From contig VCMS01000115.1 in assembly GCA_022539475.1 (NCBI GenBank), positions 62,001-126,000 on the forward strand: 64,000 nt of DNA. The letters run 5' to 3'. The translations under genes were made by a program, and so were the position numbers. A model generated the notes under the pieces. The model was not told where the DNA came from and made no database searches. It saw only the letters and a list, made by a program, of their open reading frames with translations. The DNA is from Gracilaria domingensis (lineage: Eukaryota > Rhodophyta > Florideophyceae > Gracilariales > Gracilariaceae). Shown in pieces: positions 20,422 to 32,008 of this stretch (the first letter of the stretch is position 1; every line of letters starts with the position of its first letter).

Positions 20422-21182
20422 GTGTCGAAGCGAGAACTCACAAGCAAGGACACCAAGAATGCCCATGCAGCAAACATACCGCAAGATGCGATAAACGAGA
20501 GAGCAGCCTATGTCCCAATCAAGTACCAGAATCGCCTATCCCGAACAGCCAGAGATCGATCTTGAGAGACGAAATGAAATTGGTCGTTTACCTGTATAAG
20601 CAAGCAGAAAGTATCCATAAGTTAATCAATTCTCCGTTGGATACATTTGAAATGCGATGGAATGTACCATTGATAGAGCAAAACAGAAACGTTGCGCTAG
20701 AAAATTCGAGGGACCTATTAACTCGCAAAAGTAACCCAAAGCCTTTTTCCTGCCGTTTACATGTCGCAGAGCGCGAAGAGACGTGGTGAGGATTGGTTAG
20801 TTTAGAACAAAAATACGTAGAAGGATATGAAAGCACGTACGAAAAGACTGCACGGAAAGACTGCACGGAATACATCCGTGAGATACGGATGATGTCCGCT
20901 TTATGGAGGCGTCCATTAGGCGGACATGAAGCGTACCTCATTCTCTTCCCCGCACTCTACTTCGTAGCGAGTGCGAGGGCGGAGAAAGGTACGACGGAGC
21001 GCCGCTCGTGATCCCTGCCATCCACATCCTCGCGTTCTACTCCGGCGGAGTAGAACGCGCGACGGTAACGCTAGGTCGGACGCCGAAGGCGCGGCGGCGG
21101 CGGCGGCGGCGGCGGAGGGAAGAGATTTATTTTTCTCTGCGGGATTGGACAGGTGTACAGCGTACAACGTGGCGAAACCACA

Positions 21183-21189
21183 GGTTTAT
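21183..21189 (+). promoter_or_regulatory. TATA-like element of the transposase gene
   Basis: TTTATAA about 120 nt before the transposase ATG. The same GGTTTATAACC context (GGTTATAAACC inverted) is kept upstream of the Big1 copy. Confidence 0.4.
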
Positions 21190-21305
21190 AACCAGTGGTA
21201 GATAATACGAGAAGTACACCCTTGTGTTGAGGTCGACGTGTACCTACCTTCCTATTTGAACGAAAGCACGTGATTTAAACTCAAAATATATTATCCGTTC
21301 TCAGC

Positions 21306-24300
21306 ATGACGTCGATCTTGACTGTCACTCGACCTCCTTTTCCCTTTGGACGACCTTCCCTTGCAGTCTTTGTCGTCGTTTCTCGTTCATTTCTTCTTCC
21401 CATGGTCTACTACTGTACACATAAGAAGCGTGGGTGCCCCTTCGTTATTCGCCGAGGAGTCTTATCTCTTCAACAGCATGTCAACCATTGCCCGTTTCGT
21501 CTGAAAGCAGCGCTGGAAGACGACAATAGCCGGCCCATTCGGAGAAGCAAGCGTCTCAAGCTTTCCGCGCCCGCGCCCGCATCTTCCGAAACGGTCGCTG
21601 CCCCTTGTCGCCTTCCCGAGCCTCCGGTGTCCTAGGACATCGTTCACCCCACTCCGTGCGCCCCTCCTATTCCAGACACTTCGCATTGTGTTTCTCCTTC
21701 CCTGGGTCCCGCGTCATTAGAGCGAGAACACGGAAGCAGTTCCCGCCCAGTGCCTTCTGAGGAGGCCCTCGGTGATTTGCATATGGATTATCTCACGGTT
21801 TGTCTGGCTTCAGTAGCTTCCAACCTTGGTCATCGTCAGGCAGACGAGCTAATTGGGCTACTTCGGGACCCGCGATTCTCGCAAAAGCGATTCAACGAGA
21901 CCATAACAAGTTCCAAGCGCTGTACAGATCTGAAGAACGCCATTTTCGAACGATACCCCTCAAAGGACGGTTTCAATCGAAGAACTGTCTCGCTAGAAGG
22001 ATGTAAGTTCAGCGCCATCCTCTACACGAGAGACCCCGTTCAGACACTTGTGAAACAGCTCCAGTTGGCTAACAACGAAAACACATTCTTCCACCCTATA
22101 CCTCAGACCCACTCCACGAAAATATCTCGCCCCATGTCCGGCTCTCTCACAAGAGACGCCACCTCAAAACTTAAGGAAATGGTCATGGGCTCTTTGGATA
22201 GTAGAATAGTGTGGTACTCCTAAGAAATAAGTTACAGAGAATCTTTCGTAGGTCTTCTGCAGGTATACACCGATAAGTCTTCAACAACTCTAAAGCAAAC
22301 ATCGGTTACCGCCTATCCTCTTCACCTCATATTTCTCAACTTCTCCGACGAGCTACGCCGTAAGTGCATCCGTGATGACCTCACAGTAGTGGCATACTTC
22401 CCTACCACACTGATCGAGGTTTCCGCATCTGAAGCAGACGCAATGCCATTCGTTTCTAGCAAGTCTCTACGCGAGTCCAGGATGCAAATCCTTCAAGAAT
22501 CTCTTCTTCAAGTCCTGGAGCCCATTTTAAATCTCACGCAGAAAGGTTTTCAGTTCATCGGCGAAGACAAACTAAGTCGAGTGTGCCATCCTCTGCTTGC
22601 AAGTTATTGTGCGGATATTCCTGAGGCTAAAGACATTCTGTCCATTCTTCATGGGACCAAAACGGAAAGCCCGTGTCATAGATGCAAAGCCTCTCGCTCA
22701 TCTTTATGCAGTCCTATTCCCACCTCATTCAACGGACGTTCTCAAAAGCACACGAAAAGCATCCGAAAGACATACACAGCTATCTTACAACATCCACAAA
22801 AAGACGAGGCGGAAAGACGTCCACGTCGTGCGAGGGAGAGGAGATCTCAAGCGGATACTCTGATGCGTTCAAATTCCATATCTCTCATTCCTTCGTTCCT
22901 CGAAACTTCCGTAAGCCTTGGAATGATCCCGGACTGTCTCCATACAGTCTGTTCTCATTCGAACCATTAGACAACTTGCATCTCGGCATCTCTAAGCTGA
23001 TAAAAACGGCCACAATCGAGAGACTGCAGTCAGACACCCTGTCCACCACAATAGAAACATCTGCATCGCGTTCATTTCGAACGATACGCACCCAACTCCT
23101 CAACCATGCAAACGCAATTCTAGCTGCCGTAGAACGCGATTCTCCTGCCAAAGGTTTACATATCGATTTCTCCACGCAGGACAAAGGCAAATCTTCGAAT
23201 GGTATCTTCACGAAAGACGGTCTCTGTGGAATTCTTTAGGCCAAAAACTACAAAGAACTTGACATGGTCTTCCCCTTCATAGAAGCATTCTTTGAAATAT
23301 GCTGTGGAGAACAGGACGTTGCCCCAATCATAACCGTTTTCTCTCAGTACTCGGACTTGCTTTAGACCTTATTCAGATACAATCGTGACCCGTATTGGAC
23401 TGAAAGCTCTCTCCTGTGTCTTAGTTCGCAGATTGAAGCCTTCAAGCGTTCCGCAACAAAGACTCTGACGGATTTTCATCCCTCCAGACGGGGAACTCTG
23501 AATTTTCATCTTCTCGATCATCTCGTGGACGATATTCGCCGCCTGGGAAGTATCAAGTACTACGACGCAGGCATATACGAACATTCACACCTGCTATTTA
23601 AAAGACACTACAAAAAGACGTCCAGAAGAACAGCAACGGCTGTGGAGGAGACTATTCGCTCCATTGAGCACGGACATGTTAGAAAGCAATGGAATGGCAA
23701 TACTCCTTACCAGCGTAATCCAGGTTTACCAGGAACTTCCACACAGCTTCCTCGGTTTGCAATGAGAGGGATTTAGTTCACTTTACGAGCTCTTCAACAT
23801 TGTGTTTCAAGTATGTCCAGTTCAAAAACATGGACTGCTGTTAGAGAGATGTTCTCAAGTACGGACACAAGGTCGATTCTTGACCAAATTGGTGAACAGG
23901 CCCTTCCTTCTTTCCTCAGTCTCGTGAAAGAAACACTGGATGAGCACTCTATTGCATACTTCCCAGAAAATACAAGGATAACTCTGGTGAATTCGGCCCT
24001 CGTGAAAGGCGGTTTCGTTCCGAATCTTGAACACTTCGATTCGTCTTCTAAGGCACTTAAGCAGGGACGACCCAAATACCCCATCATCCAACGAGTCTTC
24101 GCTTCTCCAGCATTTGGTCCCAGCAGAAAGCCAAAGTTTTCCACTGTATTGGTAAGGGGAGAAGATTCAGAGACTTGGGTTGCCCAGGTAGTCGCTCTGA
24201 TTCGAATATCTCTCCTTGATTCTGCACTTACCGCACCAGAGGTGGCATTCGTCCGGTATTTCGAGGTTTTACCCCCCGCAACAAACATCGACCACATATT

Positions 24301-24580
24301 GAAATGCATATCTTTACGGTGCGCTACAAACGATGAAAAGAACCACACTCTTCCGTTCCCTCGTCATTCCAAAGCGGAGACTATCGTAGAGTTAACTCCT
24401 TGGTACGGGATGGTTCCGGCTTCTGCACTACAGGGAACTGTCCATGTTGTTCGATCAAACTACCCTGCTCCACCTTTTTGTCCTCCACTTCAATGGTTTC
24501 AACACCGATTCTACATCAATCGATTCTATCATGATTCAGATGAAGGACCAACTGAGCACGTTGATGTTGTACAGCCTTAA
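21306..24580 (+). pseudogene. Tnp2/Plavaka-like transposase of Big0 (damaged)
   Basis: About 1090 codons. It starts with a Cys/His cluster (CTHKKRGCPF...LQQHVNHCPF) that could be a zinc finger. The central domain shows YTDKSSTTLKQTS...PLHLIFLNFSD, ASYCADIPEAKDIL and CHRCKA, the acidic-residue and CxxC pattern of Tnp2/Plavaka-type DDE transposases, then YSLFSFEPLDNLHLGISKLIK and DHLVDDIRRLGS. The C-terminus (ALTAPEVAFVRYFEVL to PTEHVDVVQP) is present here but lost in the Big1 copy. Stops: TAG 21633, TAA 22221 (CAA in the other copy), TAG 23237, TAG about 23363, TAG 23774, plus a frame change near 22680. It presumably once cut and joined the CGTCTGT ends; it is now inactive. Confidence 0.75.
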
Positions 24581-26977
24581 ACATTAAGGGCTCCATCCCC
24601 TACATGTTCACCTTGTGGTGCCTTTTGTTGTGATCCTGTGCTACTTCCAAAATCGTTCATGTCCATTTCCTTGAACTCCATATCCCCTTCCTCGCATTCA
24701 CCAACGAAACAATCGCTAATAGACCCCAATCTTCGGCTCACACTGTCAATAAAAAATTGTTCTTTCACAGTGAGGTAAATAAAGTCTTCCGTTCGACGGC
24801 ATTCGATATCCAAATGTAGCCTCTCTCATGTCATTACCAAGAACCTTAGTCCAATCTTCCGTTGTCGTTCCAAAATTATGAAACTCGCTGGAATTGGTCC
24901 TCAAGACACGTTGCCTAACATACCCCAGAACATTCTTTAAACACAGAGGTAGCAGTTGGGCAAACTTCTTTGTAAACAGTTTCTGTCTATGGCCACCCCT
25001 TGACACATCCGTACTTAGAAGGATCACAACCGTCAACACCCAAGCGTTCAAACGTGCGAGCAACAGTATTGTGCCATCTAAAAAGGTGCCCGTATCCTTG
25101 TCTTCCACATCACACCCAATAAACTCCTTCAGGTCTTGTACCCCGACACGCTTTCGGAAGAACAAGTCTTGATCTTCCGTCGGCATATCCTCGACATTGT
25201 CCGCATTGGAGTACTTTAGACGAACAAATGGGGCTTTTCTCCACCATGAGGTGTTCGGTACACCATTTTCGTCAAGACGCAGTATGTTCTCCTGCGCTTC
25301 CTTCAACTGCATTGTGAGTTCGTCAGCATTCTCTTCTACCAGCTTTGTTCTTCTCCAAATCAGATCGTACCCCAGGAGCAGAAATAGTTTATCCCTCGTA
25401 TTTCTCTTACGAACGCCCACGACGTCACTCATGGTCTGCCGCATTCTCTGCCTAAGGCACATATCTGCACAAAGTTCCAGTATACACCTGTCGGTAAGAG
25501 ATGCTTTTCTAATACCTTCCCAGCCCAACTCCTTCAACTCGCTTTCAACCATTTTCTTCAGCAAAGCATATGGCCCCCCCTCTACCGACGGTGTGAACAT
25601 GCCAAAACTGCCCAAGAGCTCCACGGGGTTTTTAGGAACCATGTATGAACCACCTTCCTCCGGCTCAATAAGCCCTTCCCCACTCTCAGTTGCGTCTTCC
25701 ACCTTCTCGGCACGGTTACCCCAATTTCGGGTGAGCGACTCACCTTCGAGCCATAGCTCACTTGTTTCTCTCCTTGCCCACGTCAACATGTTGTGATACA
25801 CTGCTCGAGCAACCTCTCGAAACTCGTCGCACACCTCAATTTTATGCTCCTTTCGACCTGTCTGCCCAGGTTCACCAGCACGTGTACTCCCATCTCCCTC
25901 CTGTTTCAGTGCCCCCCTCAGCCCTTCAATGACTAGACCCTTCTCTTCAAGCCTCTTTTTCAAAGCCGTACTCTGCTCTTGAGCGACTTTCACTAGAATA
26001 CCCCGAACCATCAAGTCCTCTTGTAGCGTCTTAACCTTTTCTTTCAAGCAATTCAGTTCATTTAAAAGATCACATCTGTTCATAGAGGTTGAATTCACAC
26101 CAGTGTGGATATCTTCCAGTATTTCCCTAGACTCTTCGGCGACAGGCCCCGGTAATGCCGCAGGATTCGGTGTTATTTAGTTATCGGAACTATCCTCATG
26201 TGCCATACCCTTAGACACGAGAGGCTGCAGCCGTTCTGTGTCCACCCTTGGCACGGCTCCGAGCTCCAACTCCCGTGTCTGTCCTCCTCCATGGCATCGT
26301 ATATCAGATGAATTGGGCCTCGTACGAGCTGCAACGGCCCCCGTTCTGGAAAGAGGGGAAGATCGAGAAGTAACTCGTCTATCAGTTGTCTCTCGATTTC
26401 TTATTGTCTTTCTCCCTTGTCCGGACCCATTGCGAGGCATAATACAATTCATAGCGGCCCCAGTTCTAGACGACAGGGAGGGACGTGACGATCTTAATAT
26501 ACTAGGGCTCTCACGACTTCTCGTCATTGTCCCTTGTTGTCCAGATCCACTGGGCGGCGTAACCCGCGCCCTAGTAGCTCCGGTCTTCGATATCGGCCGG
26601 TGACATGAAGGTTTTGGTGTCATACGAACCTCTTTAGTTCCAGTTGTCATGCCTTCCTGTCCTGAACTGCTAGGCCGAGTGACCTCATCTTCTTGAGGAG
26701 CAGAGACAGATGCACGATTTGCATTATCGGCAGTTGACGGCACGACATCGCTCGCTGATCCACGAATTCTTGACGCAATCCCGGAAAACACTCCGCTGCG
26801 AGATGGGCGAGAGAGTACTGTAGAAGGACGCCCACTGACTCTCTCCTTCGTCGAGGACGACTTCCGTTTAGGGAGTGCGGTGCTTGTAGCCTGATTCGTA
26901 TCATCTGATGCTCTTCTCTTCTTCTGTCCACTCTTGTTCCGCTGCGTACTATTTCGCTTTCTCGGCGTTATACCCAT
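24577..26977 (-). pseudogene. Large unrecognised Big0 gene (disordered basic N-terminus, coiled coil)
   Basis: ORFs 26977-26177 and 26098-24746 are in one frame, separated only by TAA 26177-26179 (CAA would restore it). Near 24815 a shift continues the protein in another frame (DIECRRTEDFIYLTVKEQFFID) to TAA 24577. About 800 residues in all. Residues 1-60 are Lys/Arg-rich, then come four degenerate repeats with the core GSGQ-G-MT-R(E) separated by RTGA, then a coiled coil (LLNELNCLKEKVKTLQEDLMVRG) and a mixed domain (DRCILELCADMCLRQRMRQTMSDVVGVRKR). No family recognised. Position beside the transposase, convergent with it and sharing its end, suggests a transposon protein rather than host cargo. 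Confidence 0.6.
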
Positions 26978-27205
26978 GTTGTGGAGATAAACGGGGTAAT
27001 GAAACGAAATTGTTGGGGAAGTGCATGGTTCAGATATTCCGGGAGACTCCGCAGTTCCTGCTTTTTAGGAATTTGAGGTGCCCAATGGGTCGCAAATATC
27101 GCCGTTACAAATAGATGAAGAGCTCCAGTGTACATGTACAACGCGTATTGCAGGCAGCTGCAACATTCACAAGCATATTTACTTTCTATTCGGTACTGAA
27201 CTCAT

Positions 27206-28327
27206 CTATTGCTCCAATGTCAGAGCCCAGTCCCAGGCGTACTGCTCTCCGTAGTTGAAATACAACTCTTCGCCCCTCTCAATATCTCTTACTGCTCTAC
27301 AACGAAGTAGAGCATAGTTAGAAAGGTCGGACTTAAACTGTATCAAGGACTTCGCTTCCACCATTTGCACATTGGCACTTCGACTTCTTTTTGACCGGGG
27401 CTGCGATAAATCGGGATCCCCGGCATGATATCCGGCGTCATTAATGTAGCCCCCGATACAAAAAGGCGCTGGGACAATGTAGACTTCGCTCTCCTTTCTA
27501 TCCTGAGCCTGTCCTGGTCTGTTCCTCAGGTGCAGAAACTCCGAACCAGTCACAGTGACCATCATAGAAAACAACTTGTACCGCACTGGAGTTGCTCCGA
27601 GACAGCCACTTCCATACGTTAAGTGTCTTTCCTTCCGGTTCGTCAGATCCGTGTATACCAAAGTTCCATAAAAATGACAGATAGTTTCCCCAGCCCATAT
27701 CTTATGTTCCGTGAACACCCCCATACCAGCACGGGGATGTCGAATCTTAGAAGATGCTACATGTAAGCGATAGCGATTGGCTTCAACAGTCAACAGCATA
27801 TGCATATCCATTAGATTCAGAGCTCCTCGGTACTTCTCCTCCCAAAGATCTACAGTATGCTGTTCACACTTGTCGACAAAGTCCCAGTCCTTCCAGTATC
27901 TTCCTAGGAACTGAGCAATATGTGCAGGCATCACTTGGTACCGGGGGTAACCAAATGGAGCCTCCCATTCAAGCCGACCTCGGTCCCGATGTGGAACCCG
28001 TTCATAAGTCGTTGAAGCAGCATCCACCACCTCCTGTTCAACCGCGATGTCAATCTTCCCCCCGCGAAGAACTTCGGCCATAATAGTCGTTATATGGTGC
28101 TTCGCATGGCTGAAACAGGGTCTATTCTTCTCGTACCCCAAGAACTTCCTATGCCCTGTCAGCGATAGGCACGCCATACCCGTAGAAAAAGTTCCCGCGA
28201 ACATGTCCATGACAAGATCACCCGGTCTTGTGAAGCGACATATCAACTCTTTCATCAACTCCCTGGACTTCTGCTCCGGTCTTATGTACTGCCCACTTGG
28301 TACTGAACTACTTGGCTCATTTACCTT
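27206..28327 (-). pseudogene. DNA methyltransferase-SET fusion, C-terminal half
   Basis: The open frame continues from the Big1 junction as VNEPSSSVPSGQYIRPEQKS, RELMKELICRFTRPGDLVMD, MFAGTFSTG. This is the target- and AdoMet-binding end (motif X/I) of a beta-class amino-methyltransferase, in which the catalytic DPPF motif precedes motif I; that motif lies in the other half at 39391-39405. After a linker comes a SET domain: RHPRAGMGVFTEHKIWAGETICHFYG-type entry, GGYINDAGYH in place of the usual NHxCxPN, and GEELYFNYGEQY at the end. The gene as a whole would encode both a DNA N6-adenine (or N4-cytosine) methylase and a lysine methyltransferase. It ends at 27206, 228 bp from the divergent neighbour. 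Confidence 0.8.
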
Positions 28328-28765
28328 CGTCTGTGTTCTGCAAAGTGGAATATAGTCTGTTCGCTTTGGAAACTAAGCTAGTTTTGGGTCTATTTGGGGC
28401 GCGCGAGGGGGTAGCAGAGGCTGGCACTCAAAAAATCAAGAAATTTTGGAATATTAAATTCCATCTCGCGCAGTTTAGTTCTTGGGTCCCCTAGTTTTTG
28501 TAGAGGTTCTACTTCGCCGCATGGTCCCATTCACTCTTTTCCGCGACCCTCTCTCAAAACTGCACTCGTGCTAGTTTGCAGTTCCATTTTCTCCCATGTT
28601 GCAATGCCAATCGCAACTCATCCCACCTCAATCGTCCCATCACTTCTTCCCAGTCCACACCACCCCCGCTATTTACCCATTTCTCGCCCATCACGCGTTC
28701 ATTTTGTAGAAGTCAGGTGCACAACTCTCCCCCTTCTCGTATACCCGCCTCGCCCCAAAACGGCT

Positions 28766-29695
28766 TCAAATCCCTCCCATCCTTCTCTCCTCCTGTCCCC
28801 TCAGAATCCCCTTCGCAGTCCGCGCTACCTCCGCCGCACTCCTAGACCCAGTCACCACCGGAGCTCCCACTCCCTCCCGCGGCACCTCCTCCACCACCTT
28901 CTTCATCTCCTTACGCCTCTTCTTCAGACGGCTCTCCCCATCCCCAACCCCACCACCCTTTGTCTTCGGTGTCACAGGAGACCCCTTCTGCACCGCCACC
29001 CTTCCCACACTTCCCTTCTCCGTCTTTCCCTCCACACCTCCTTTCACCGTCTCCTCTTCCACCAATCTTTGTCTCTTGCACAGCTCCTTCACCTCCTTCT
29101 CCAGCACGTCCAACCTCTCGTTCAGAACCCTATTCTCCTCCCGCAACTCTCCAACCTCCCTTCCCGCACACTCCACTATCCCATACACATGATTTCTCAT
29201 CTCCACTCCCAATACCGACAACGAATTCCGCAGGCTCGAAATCGCCTCAACCAAAACACCACTACCACTCCCACTCAGCACCACACCGCCCATTTCCGTT
29301 ACAATCTCCACAATTCCATCGTTCAGTTGCTCCTTCATCACCAACCCCAACATCCCCACCCTCGCCTTCATCTCCCCCACAAACCGCATCTCCCTGTCAC
29401 CCTCTCCGCCCCCACTCTCTATCTGGTCTCCAACCTCTAACTGACTCAGATGCACCGCACCCCTTCTCTCCATTGCGACCCCCTCCACCTCCAATTCTAC
29501 ACCCTTCTCCACCTCATCACCATCCCCTCTCCTCGCCTCACACTTCTTTCCTTCATCGGCCACTTCCTTCTTCTGCGACATCCGACCAGCCGCCGTAATC
29601 ACGTCCTCTTCCCGCTTTGGTGACGGCGTCTGCGGTACCTCCTCCCCCTCCAACAGCGCCAACAGCTCCTCATCCTTCACGTATCCGTTCGACAT
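28766..29695 (-). CDS. Coiled-coil protein next to the non-transposase end (Big1 copy, intact)
   Basis: 309 residues from the ATG at 29693-29695. N-terminal SNGYVKDEELLALLEGEE, then an acidic/basic low-complexity stretch, then a predicted coiled coil with leucine heptads (LREENRVLNERLDVLEKEVKELCKR), and a basic C-terminus (SRLKKRRKEMKK; ARTAKGILRGQEERR). The Big0 copy at 51044-51973 is about 95% alike by eye but has one stop. The gene sits within 0.5 kb of the element end in both, so it is a constant part of the family, perhaps a DNA-end or targeting accessory protein; that role is inference. No database family recognised. Confidence 0.7.
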   Translation of the reverse strand: MSNGYVKDEELLALLEGEEVPQTPSPKREEDVITAAGRMSQKKEVADEGKKCEARRGDGDEVEKGVELEVEGVAMERRGAVHLSQLEVGDQIESGGGEGDREMRFVGEMKARVGMLGLVMKEQLNDGIVEIVTEMGGVVLSGSGSGVLVEAISSLRNSLSVLGVEMRNHVYGIVECAGREVGELREENRVLNERLDVLEKEVKELCKRQRLVEEETVKGGVEGKTEKGSVGRVAVQKGSPVTPKTKGGGVGDGESRLKKRRKEMKKVVEEVPREGVGAPVVTGSRSAAEVARTAKGILRGQEERRMGGI

Positions 29696-30328
29696 CTTCA
29701 GAAAAAGAAGTAGTAGTTGGATCGAAGTTTCCGCTGCGATACAGTGCAATCGAGCTAAACTGTGCTGTCCACCCCCACTGTCCAACCACACGGGCTATAT
29801 CCAGCACCATGATTGTCCCTGTTTCCCTCATCCCATTTCCCGCCAAAACATCTACTGTACACCTCCGCACCTTCCAATATTTAAGCGCCATCTCTCTGTC
29901 CCCTCTTCACATAGTCCCCACCCACCTCGCCTCGACCGGCGATATTTTTCTCTTCCACCATAACCTCACTCGATGGTTATAGCAAAACAGGAAGATATTT
30001 CCAGTGGAGGCAAGCTAGGGACTAGTGATTGTACTTAGAGTAGCTCACCCTCTGTCTCGACTGCGGGCATCTTCTTCTTCCGTCACATCCTTTGTGGGTT
30101 GTGACAAAAAAAGAATATGTCACCACTCGACACCGGATGGGTAACAATGGTAGCACGTAGAGTAGTTCATCCTCCCTCTCAGCGTCCACTGGGGATATAT
30201 TTATGTTCTCTCACATCCTTTCCCGGTTGTCATACAAGAGAAATACATCTCCAATGGAGACGGAGAATATAGTCGTGATAACACGTAAAGGTAACAATGT
30301 AATAAACAATAAATTTATGCTACTATCT
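29696..30328. repeat. Three degenerate ~125-bp hairpin units upstream of the coiled-coil gene
   Basis: Units start near 29937, 30062 and 30186. Each has GGCGATATTTTTCTCTTCC-like sequence, a stem-loop (ATAACC...GGTTAT; GTCACATCC...GGTTGTGAC; ACATCCTTTCCCGGTTGTCAT), then CCAGTGGAGGCAAG-like sequence and AGTAG(C/T)TCA(C/T)CCTC. Homology to the Big0 end stops inside the first unit (about 30022). They could be promoter or binding elements. Confidence 0.5.
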
Positions 30329-30653
30329 CTAACCAACCTTTCGAAAACCAGCTATGACATGAGCTGGGTTACTCGAGCCAAAGATGGCAGATCCTGCAAC
30401 TGAAATGTTTGCACCGGCCTTCACTACTCCTTTCACAGTACTCAGTCCAATACCCCCATCCACCTGTATCCCTATTCTTGGGTACAACTCCCTTGCATGT
30501 CGCACCTTGTCAAGAACACCCTCCATAAACGCCTGTCCTCCAAACCCTGGCTCCACCGTCATCAACAATAACATGTCTACAACTCCTTCGTTCAGAAGTG
30601 CTTCTACGACCTTTATAGACGTATTCGGGCGCAATCCAACTCCATCCTTTTAA
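30329..30653 (-). pseudogene. RPE: Ribulose-phosphate 3-epimerase, C-terminal fragment
   Basis: About 107 codons matching the last three strands of the TIM barrel: KDGVGLRPNTSIKVVEALL, VDMLLLMTVEPGFGGQAFME (the phosphate/substrate loop), IGIQVDGGIG (catalytic Asp) and GANISVAGSAIFGS, ending at TAG. The first half with the metal-binding His and Asp is missing; TAA immediately precedes the lysine codon. AAAAG just before GAT GGA could have been a splice acceptor, so this may be a captured last exon. The enzyme belongs to the Calvin and pentose phosphate pathways. It is a host gene fragment trapped in Big1. Confidence 0.85.
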
Positions 30654-31046
30654 TTATGGCAATCCAAGTGAAGCTATAGAACCCGTTCACGTCATTTATG
30701 AAGCCAAAATGGCACCTTTCATCCTGTATTCAAGCTCCCCGTAACTCGTACTTTACAACTACTTTACAACTCAGGTTCGAAATCAGTTTCATTCATTGCA
30801 CACTTTCTACTCTTCCACCTACCTTTCATAAAACATCATCACACTTTGTGGCTTGTCGTCTCATACAATCCCTATCATTCATTCAGTACAATCACATATC
30901 ATACATTTCGCTCACTTTCACAAAGTGAACCATGTTCCCGTTCTGCGCTTCCCAACCGTTTGTACTTAAGTATCACTCTTTACCCCAGCAGTTCTCCGCC
31001 CCATCTTCCATTTCTATCGTCACACAAAAACATTCGAACACTTGCA
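30654..31046. other. Non-coding upstream region of the reductase-like gene
   Basis: AT-rich and pyrimidine-rich, no gene. It would contain the promoter and 5' UTR of the gene at 31047, but no clear box is recognisable. Confidence 0.35.
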
Positions 31047-31949
31047 ATGAACTCCCAGTGCGACATGCCTCCCACTCCGCCTCCGAGTCCCAGATACTCT
31101 GACGTCCCTCAGGCCTCATCTCCCGCCCGAAGGACTCGGGCCGTTATTGTTGGAAGGGGGCGTATAGGTACCATGCTGGCGAACGAAGAAGATACGGTCA
31201 TTTCCGCACACGAATTCTGCAGCATGGCTGCTACCTCTCATCTTTCTGATGTACCGATACTAGTTTGTGGAAGAACGAACACCCTGGAGACCGTAATTCA
31301 GGCTTGCCCTTATTCGCTCAGAGAGAATCTCGTTTTCTTCCAGAATAGGGACATCATACCATTGGTTTCGAAGCTCGGTGTGGACACATGTTCAAAAGTT
31401 GTCCTATACGTTGGTGTCCCCTCAAGAAACGCAGCTCCGCAAGATGGTGTCACTCCTCAAAGTCCGGATGGTCTCACTGTCGCAACAGGAAAGTGGGCCT
31501 CCAACGTTGCAGACAGGTTTAGGTCTATGGGTCTCACTTGCGGGGTTGTCGACGAAGACACATTTCTCGTAAGCTATTATGAGAAGCTCGTGTGGCTATC
31601 AGCGTTCAACATCGTCGGGGCCTCAAGAGGTTTCATTCCTATGGACGTAGTCGCTACGGAGTGCAGTACGGTTGTGCTCACAATAATGAAAGAGCTGTTG
31701 AAGATAGTTTCGCTTAAGACAGGTACTACTTTCAACCTGGAAGAGACCGTTGGGCGACTTCTTGCATATGGGAAAACTCTCGTTGGCTTCCCTACTTCTT
31801 TCTCCGACTTTCAGTTTAGGAACGCGTACTTCTACGACTTTTCCCGCCAAGAAAGAAACATTGTAGGCGGTGACCCCGCTCCTTTTCATACAAACTACGT
31901 CAACGTTGTTAAGGAAAAGTTATCCCCCTCCCCATTTCCCCAGCTTTGA
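31047..31949 (+). CDS. Ketopantoate-reductase-like NAD(P)-binding protein (Big1 cargo, intact)
   Basis: 300 residues, ATG at 31047, no interruption. After a Pro/Ser-rich leader comes a Rossmann entry, AVIVGRGRIGTML, with GxGxxG at residues 36-41; then NLVFFQNRDI (compare the ApbA/PanE QNG region) and a C-terminal helical part containing EKLVWLSAFNIVGASRG and FSRQERNIVGGDPAPFHTNY that fits the 2-dehydropantoate 2-reductase fold. Substrate cannot be told. No other gene in the element shares its pathway, so it looks like captured host cargo. It is intact while surrounding genes are broken, which argues for recent capture or selection. Alternative: another 6-phosphogluconate-dehydrogenase-superfamily member. 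Confidence 0.6.
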   Translation: MNSQCDMPPTPPPSPRYSDVPQASSPARRTRAVIVGRGRIGTMLANEEDTVISAHEFCSMAATSHLSDVPILVCGRTNTLETVIQACPYSLRENLVFFQNRDIIPLVSKLGVDTCSKVVLYVGVPSRNAAPQDGVTPQSPDGLTVATGKWASNVADRFRSMGLTCGVVDEDTFLVSYYEKLVWLSAFNIVGASRGFIPMDVVATECSTVVLTIMKELLKIVSLKTGTTFNLEETVGRLLAYGKTLVGFPTSFSDFQFRNAYFYDFSRQERNIVGGDPAPFHTNYVNVVKEKLSPSPFPQL

Positions 31950-32008
31950 GGTTAGAACACATGACTTTTCGGTGTTGTACACCTTTTAGAGATAGTTAAA
32001 CATAAAAG

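Larger units (their letters stand above)
19553..21305 (+). repeat. Big0 transposase-end terminal and subterminal region
   Basis: Almost the whole stretch recurs inverted at the right end of Big1 (36807-38915). It contains a strong stem-loop TAGGGAACCATGC...GCATGGTTCCCTA (20089-20115), a second one at TGCGGCAGATGCCGCA (19986-20001), and two copies of a unit starting about 20161 and 20585 (424 bp apart); Big1 has three such units. There is also a (CGG)n run at 21091-21117. Short frames exist but none is conserved as a clear gene. Such subterminal repeats are usual binding sites for transposases of the Tnp2 class. Confidence 0.7.

Noticed and set aside
28568-29440. Plus-strand Ser/Pro/His-rich frames opposite the coiled-coil genes (also 51141-52363)
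   Set aside because: They are antisense shadows of the Glu/Lys/Arg-rich coding strand.
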